Part shown: piece by piece, positions 33,309 through 36,017 of the stretch
How positions within the stretch are numbered: the first letter of the stretch is position 1
How the letters are laid out: each line of letters opens with the position of its first letter
NCBI GenBank assembly: GCA_902569055.1
Contig: CACFSU010000011.1
Span: 1 to 36,017, forward strand
Source: an uncultured Pelagibacteraceae bacterium
GTDB taxonomy: Bacteria > Pseudomonadota > Alphaproteobacteria > Pelagibacterales > Pelagibacteraceae
Direction of reading: 5' to 3'
Length of the DNA: 36,017 nt
Program-made: the position numbers and the translations under genes
Notes under the pieces: generated by a model
What the model was told of the DNA's origin: nothing
Seen by the model: the letters and a program-made list of their open reading frames with translations, nothing else
Databases searched by the model: none

Positions 33309-33512
33309 ATGAAAAAACCTAAGTATCCTTACAGAATTGCGATTCTAATGGTTATACTTACCATTCCTCCTATAGGAGCAACACAATTAGGATGGTACTT
33401 ATTTGATCAACAAACTGGATTTGATTATGGTATGATCGTCGGTACATTCTCAGTAATATATGCTGCTTGGTTAATGTATGAAAAAAACTGGCGGGAGGAA
33501 GACGAAGACTAA
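33309..33512 (+). CDS. Small two-helix membrane protein, unknown function
   Basis: 67 residues. After K-K-P-K-Y-P-Y-R come two hydrophobic segments (about residues 9-30 and 40-57) linked by a short polar loop, and an acidic end E-E-D-E-D. No family recognised. It begins 37 bases after folD and is followed by the SHOCT protein with a 2-base gap, so the two are likely made together. The start is the only ATG that keeps the first membrane helix whole. Confidence 0.6.
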   Translation: MKKPKYPYRIAILMVILTIPPIGATQLGWYLFDQQTGFDYGMIVGTFSVIYAAWLMYEKNWREEDED

Positions 33513-33514
33513 TT

Positions 33515-33778
33515 ATGGAAAAGATAATTTTTTTTGGATTAGTAATCCCTATTTTTATTTTTGTTCTTTACTTAGGTGGTAGAGCTATCATGACGGGATT
33601 TGGTGCTAAGAAATCTAATAAAACTAATTTAGAGGATGAGATTAAGGATGGAACAGATAGCCTTGATAATGCTAAAAACTTAACCGATGAGTTAAATAAA
33701 TTAAATGAACTATTAAAAAGTGGTGCTTTGACTCAAGAAGAATTTGAAAAAGCTAAAAAAAAAATTTTAGATAATTAA
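33515..33778 (+). CDS. SHOCT-domain membrane protein
   Basis: 87 residues: one N-terminal membrane helix (about 4-22), a charged linker, and a C-terminal SHOCT (short C-terminal domain) hairpin, L-N-E-L-L-K-S-G-A-L-T-Q-E-E-F-E-K-A-K (about residues 63-81). SHOCT is an oligomerisation-type motif found at the end of many unrelated bacterial proteins. Function here unknown. It follows the two-helix protein by 2 bases and overlaps the convergent sugar dehydrogenase by 4 bp. Confidence 0.8.
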   Translation: MEKIIFFGLVIPIFIFVLYLGGRAIMTGFGAKKSNKTNLEDEIKDGTDSLDNAKNLTDELNKLNELLKSGALTQEEFEKAKKKILDN

Positions 33779-34833
33779 TTTTTTTCCATTAACCATAACT
33801 TACTTCCAGCTAAAAGATAAATTTTTCCATTTTTTGGGTGTATTTGAATATCTCTTATTCTTCCTATTTTATCTTTAAAAATTATTTCTTCTCTTACATC
33901 AGACAAATTATCAAAAATTAATTTTCTTAAAGATTTATCTTTAAGTGACGTTATTAAAGCATGACCGTTCCATTCTTTAAACTCCTCACCTTTGTAAATT
34001 GCAATTGCACTAGTTGCTATAGAGGGTACCCAATATTGAATAGCTTTTGTGAATCCTGGTTTCCATTTTGGACCTATTTTTGTTCCTGAATAATTTTTTC
34101 CACCCCAACCTAATATTTTCCAACCATAATTCTCTCCTTTCTTAGCTTCCCCAAACCAGTCACCACCTCTTGCTCCGTGATTACTTAAATAAATTTTTCC
34201 ATCGAAAGGAGATAATGTTAAACCTTGAGGATTTCTAATTCCAATTTGATAAATTTCTGGTAGCCAATCTGATTTACCTTTAAATTTAGGATTATCTTTA
34301 GGAATACTTCCATCAACATTTATTCTAATAATACTCCCAGGATGTTTGGTTGGATCTTGTGCAATCATGCCTTGCCCTCTCTCGCCAGCTGATGCAAATA
34401 GATAATTACCTTTGATCGCTAATCTAGATCCAAAATGATATCCAGAATCAATTGGTGGATTTGCTTGAAAAATATTTTCGAAGATTAAATCTTTATTATT
34501 AAATTTTGCTTTTGCAATTGAAGTGCTTGTTTTCCAATTACCTCTATTTTCAGTATATGCGACATATACAAAATTTTTATTAAATAGAATATCTAGGAGA
34601 CCACCTTGACCGTGTTCAAGAAAATTTAAATTATGATTTATCAAATTTATATTTTTATTGTTTACATTTACCAATTTTATAGAACCACCTTTTTCAGTGA
34701 CAAGTATATTATTTTGACTTACAAAAGTTGATCCCCATGGATCTTTTAGATCTACAATTTTTATAAAATTAAAATCTTCTGCTTTGGCTATATTAGAAAA
34801 AATTAAGATTAGTAATATGAAAAGAATTTTCAT
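33775..34833 (-). CDS. PQQ-type soluble sugar dehydrogenase family protein (periplasmic)
   Basis: 352 residues with a signal peptide (M-K-I-L-F, hydrophobic core, cut near A-K-A at about residue 18). Six-bladed propeller of the glucose/sorbosone dehydrogenase family: L-E-H-G-Q-G-G-L-L-D-I (about residues 72-82) with the usual catalytic-type His, V-A-Y-T-E-N-R, G-S-R-L, a D-P-T-K-H-P-G-S-I-I-R-I segment, Y-Q-I-G-I-R-N-P-Q-G-L-T, and L-S-N-H-G-A-R-G-G-D. PQQ use and substrate are inferred from the family; many members are uncharacterised aldose dehydrogenases. It is the last gene of an SDR / heme-monooxygenase-like / dehydrogenase unit with gaps of 5-6 bases. Confidence 0.85.
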   Translation of the reverse strand: MKILFILLILIFSNIAKAEDFNFIKIVDLKDPWGSTFVSQNNILVTEKGGSIKLVNVNNKNINLINHNLNFLEHGQGGLLDILFNKNFVYVAYTENRGNWKTSTSIAKAKFNNKDLIFENIFQANPPIDSGYHFGSRLAIKGNYLFASAGERGQGMIAQDPTKHPGSIIRINVDGSIPKDNPKFKGKSDWLPEIYQIGIRNPQGLTLSPFDGKIYLSNHGARGGDWFGEAKKGENYGWKILGWGGKNYSGTKIGPKWKPGFTKAIQYWVPSIATSAIAIYKGEEFKEWNGHALITSLKDKSLRKLIFDNLSDVREEIIFKDKIGRIRDIQIHPKNGKIYLLAGSKLWLMEKN

Positions 34834-34838
34834 ATTAA

Positions 34839-35141
34839 TTAAAAAACTACGTCAAAACCTTCAAAGTCTGGTGGACCTAAATACAAATCTCTGTGTTGTG
34901 CAGCATTTTTGTGGGCTAGTCTAAAAGCTTCTGATTTAGTCCAATTTATAAAATCTTCTTTAGAATCCCAAGTGCTATGAGATGAATATAGAGAATACTC
35001 TTTATTAGTGTCACCTTTAATCAAATTAAAATTCTTAAATCCCTTTACACCTTCAAGATGTGTGTCTCTATTTTTCCAAACATCCTCAAATTTTTTTTCT
35101 TTGCCAAGAACAATTTTAAATCTATTCATTGCAATATACAT
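34839..35141 (-). CDS. IsdG-like (ABM fold) heme monooxygenase family protein
   Basis: 100 residues, a ferredoxin-like antibiotic-biosynthesis-monooxygenase domain. The heme-degrading triad of IsdG-type enzymes (Asn, Trp, His) is matched in kind and spacing: N6, W67 and H77, against N7/W67/H77 in S. aureus IsdG (from memory). Typical strands are N-R-F-K-I and Y-S-L-Y-S-S-H-S-T-W. The conserved F-I-N-W-T-K-S-E-A-F-R-L-A-H helix carries Trp and His. It may degrade heme or oxidise another tetrapyrrole. Sits between an SDR gene and a sugar dehydrogenase, close to hemC/hemD on the chromosome. Confidence 0.75.
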   Translation of the reverse strand: MYIAMNRFKIVLGKEKKFEDVWKNRDTHLEGVKGFKNFNLIKGDTNKEYSLYSSHSTWDSKEDFINWTKSEAFRLAHKNAAQHRDLYLGPPDFEGFDVVF

Positions 35142-35147
35142 AATTTT

Positions 35148-35858
35148 TTAAGATAATTTTGATCTTCCTCCATCAACTGCTATAATCTGACCTGTAACCC
35201 AAGAGCTATCATCAGTAATTAGAAATTTCGCAAGTGAAGCTGAGTCTTTTCCTTCACCTAGTCTTTTTAAAGGATGAGCTTTTGCTATTCCGTCAGCTAA
35301 TGCTTTATTTTTCAACATTGGTTCTGCAATTTTAGAATTTGTTAAACTAGGAGCTATACAGTTTACTCTGATGTTTGGAGCAAATTCTGCTGCCAATGAA
35401 ACAGTCAATCCCTCTACTGCAGCTTTAGTTGAAGCAATTATTGCATGGTTAGTAAATCCTCGTTGAGCTGCAACTGTTGAAAACAAAACAACTGAACCTT
35501 TATTTTTTTTTAAACTTTCTTGATAACCTTTAATAACTTCAACTGCTGAATACAGGTTTAATTTCATACATTTATTAAAATCATTTTCATTGACCATTCT
35601 CAAAGGTTTTAAATCTATTGAACCAACACAATAAGCAACACCTTTTATATCTGGAATATCATTTTTAACCTTTTCTATAAATCCATCTTCTAAAACATCA
35701 GCAATGGTAAAAGTGCAACCAAGTTTTTCAGAAATACCTTTTGTTTCATTTTCGTTTCTTCCAACTAAATGAACAGAATTTCCTGAGTTTACTAGTTGTT
35801 CAGCTAAACTAGATCCGATTGAACCTGTCGCACCAAAAATTATATATTTTTCTGACAT
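35148..35858 (-). CDS. SDR family oxidoreductase, catalytic Tyr replaced
   Basis: 236 residues, a Rossmann short-chain dehydrogenase. Nucleotide motif G-A-T-G-S-I-G (residues 9-15), A-D-V-L-E, a Y-C-V-G-S strand (about residues 76-80) where N-A-G is usual, and the C-terminal T-G-Q-I-I-A-V-D-G-G. The active-site Ser is in F-S-T-V-A-A (about 126-131). However, in the Y-x-x-x-K segment the sequence is I-I-A-S-T-K, so the Tyr four residues before the Lys is Ile. This looks like a subfamily with an altered mechanism or only a binding role. It is the first gene of its unit and diverges from a photolyase gene whose predicted -35 overlaps the SDR start. Confidence 0.85.
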   Translation of the reverse strand: MSEKYIIFGATGSIGSSLAEQLVNSGNSVHLVGRNENETKGISEKLGCTFTIADVLEDGFIEKVKNDIPDIKGVAYCVGSIDLKPLRMVNENDFNKCMKLNLYSAVEVIKGYQESLKKNKGSVVLFSTVAAQRGFTNHAIIASTKAAVEGLTVSLAAEFAPNIRVNCIAPSLTNSKIAEPMLKNKALADGIAKAHPLKRLGEGKDSASLAKFLITDDSSWVTGQIIAVDGGRSKLS

Positions 35859-35880
35859 AAAAAATTTTATTAGTTATATT
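35852..35880 (+). promoter_or_regulatory. Predicted photolyase promoter overlapping the SDR start codon
   Basis: CTGACA (35852-35857), a 17-base spacer and TATATT (35875-35880). The start would be at about 35887, at the photolyase ATG (35886). The -35 overlaps the SDR start codon (35856-35858), so the two genes share a very compact 27-base divergent region. Confidence 0.45.
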
Positions 35881-35885
35881 TAATT

Positions 35886-36017
35886 ATGAGGTTATTTTTT
35901 ATACTGGGTAATCAATTATTTCCATCAAAATACTTGAACCGCTTCAAAAAAGACCACCTATTTTTTATGGCTGAAGATTACCAATTATGTACATACGAAA
36001 AACATCATAAACAAAAA
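35886..36017 (+). CDS. FeS-BCP-type cryptochrome/photolyase-related protein, 3' end outside window
   Basis: The first 44 residues are present; the frame runs off the right edge. The opening R-L-F-F-I-L-G-N-Q-L-F-P and the following F-F-M-A-E-D-Y-Q-L-C-T-Y-E-K-H-H-K-Q-K match the N-terminal domain of the iron-sulfur bacterial cryptochrome/photolyase family (PhrB-like), with its M-A-E and Y-x-x-H-H-K-x-K motifs. It is likely a light-driven (6-4) or related DNA repair enzyme. The iron-sulfur Cys residues and FAD site lie beyond the window. It is divergent from the SDR gene. Confidence 0.8.
   Translation, partial: MRLFFILGNQLFPSKYLNRFKKDHLFFMAEDYQLCTYEKHHKQK

Noticed and set aside
1..36017. CRISPR arrays, insertion sequences, integrases, attachment duplications or toxin-antitoxin pairs
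   Set aside because: No regularly spaced repeats, transposase or integrase motifs, or duplicated tRNA 3' end were seen.

Overview
The window is a very AT-rich, tightly packed stretch of bacterial chromosome. Protein content, gene order (dnaQ-secB-fxsA-Tim44-Smr, hslVU divergent from hisBHAFE, ftsK-lolA, tsaD-EVE divergent from hemCD), Lys/Asn/Ile-rich proteins and the near absence of spacers point to a marine alphaproteobacterium of the SAR11 clade ('Candidatus Pelagibacter' or a close relative). This assignment rests on recognised families and style, not on a database search. No CRISPR array, insertion sequence, integrase or rRNA was seen, and no stretch over 300 bases lacks a gene; the longest gap is about 210 bases, before a tRNA.

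Layout. 1-3117: dnaQ (5' end outside the window), secB, fxsA, a Tim44-like protein, an Smr protein and a phage-flavoured GNAT-like protein. 3118-12794: the HslVU protease, divergent from a histidine operon (hisB, hisH, hisA, hisF, hisE) interrupted by tldD, pmbA/tldE and a secreted heparin-lyase-I-like protein, and followed by a HIT protein and a GNAT acetyltransferase. 12791-17228: ftsK-lolA, a degenerate UbiH-type monooxygenase and a LON-domain protein. 17442-18713: tRNA-Gly(GCC), a sulfotransferase and pterin-carbinolamine dehydratase. 18703-22918: a minus-strand run of a YggT-like protein, rpe, heparinase II/III-like and purH. 22951-27869: an acetate module, with a sodium:solute symporter and its DUF4212 subunit, two conserved small unknowns, and acetyl-CoA synthetase with an unusual basic N-terminus. 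27885-33778: EVE protein and tsaD; then hemC, hemD, an MscS channel, YggT, folD and two small membrane proteins. 33775-36017: PQQ-type sugar dehydrogenase, an IsdG-like heme monooxygenase, an SDR protein without the catalytic tyrosine, and the start of an FeS-BCP-type photolyase.

Functional themes are protein quality control (HslVU, TldD/E, SecB, LON), histidine, purine, heme and folate biosynthesis, envelope growth (FtsK, LolA), and uptake and activation of small carboxylates (SSS/DUF4212 plus Acs). Three genes touch glycans or sulfation: the PL-like protein, the heparinase II/III-like protein and the sulfotransferase.

The most interesting non-coding signal fills the 57-base gap between fxsA and the Tim44-like gene. 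It is a perfect 12-bp inverted repeat enclosing a second 6-bp one, which can be read as two mirror-image promoters whose predicted starts fall at the two start codons. Several other predicted promoters also put the transcript start at or next to the start codon, suggesting common leaderless transcription.
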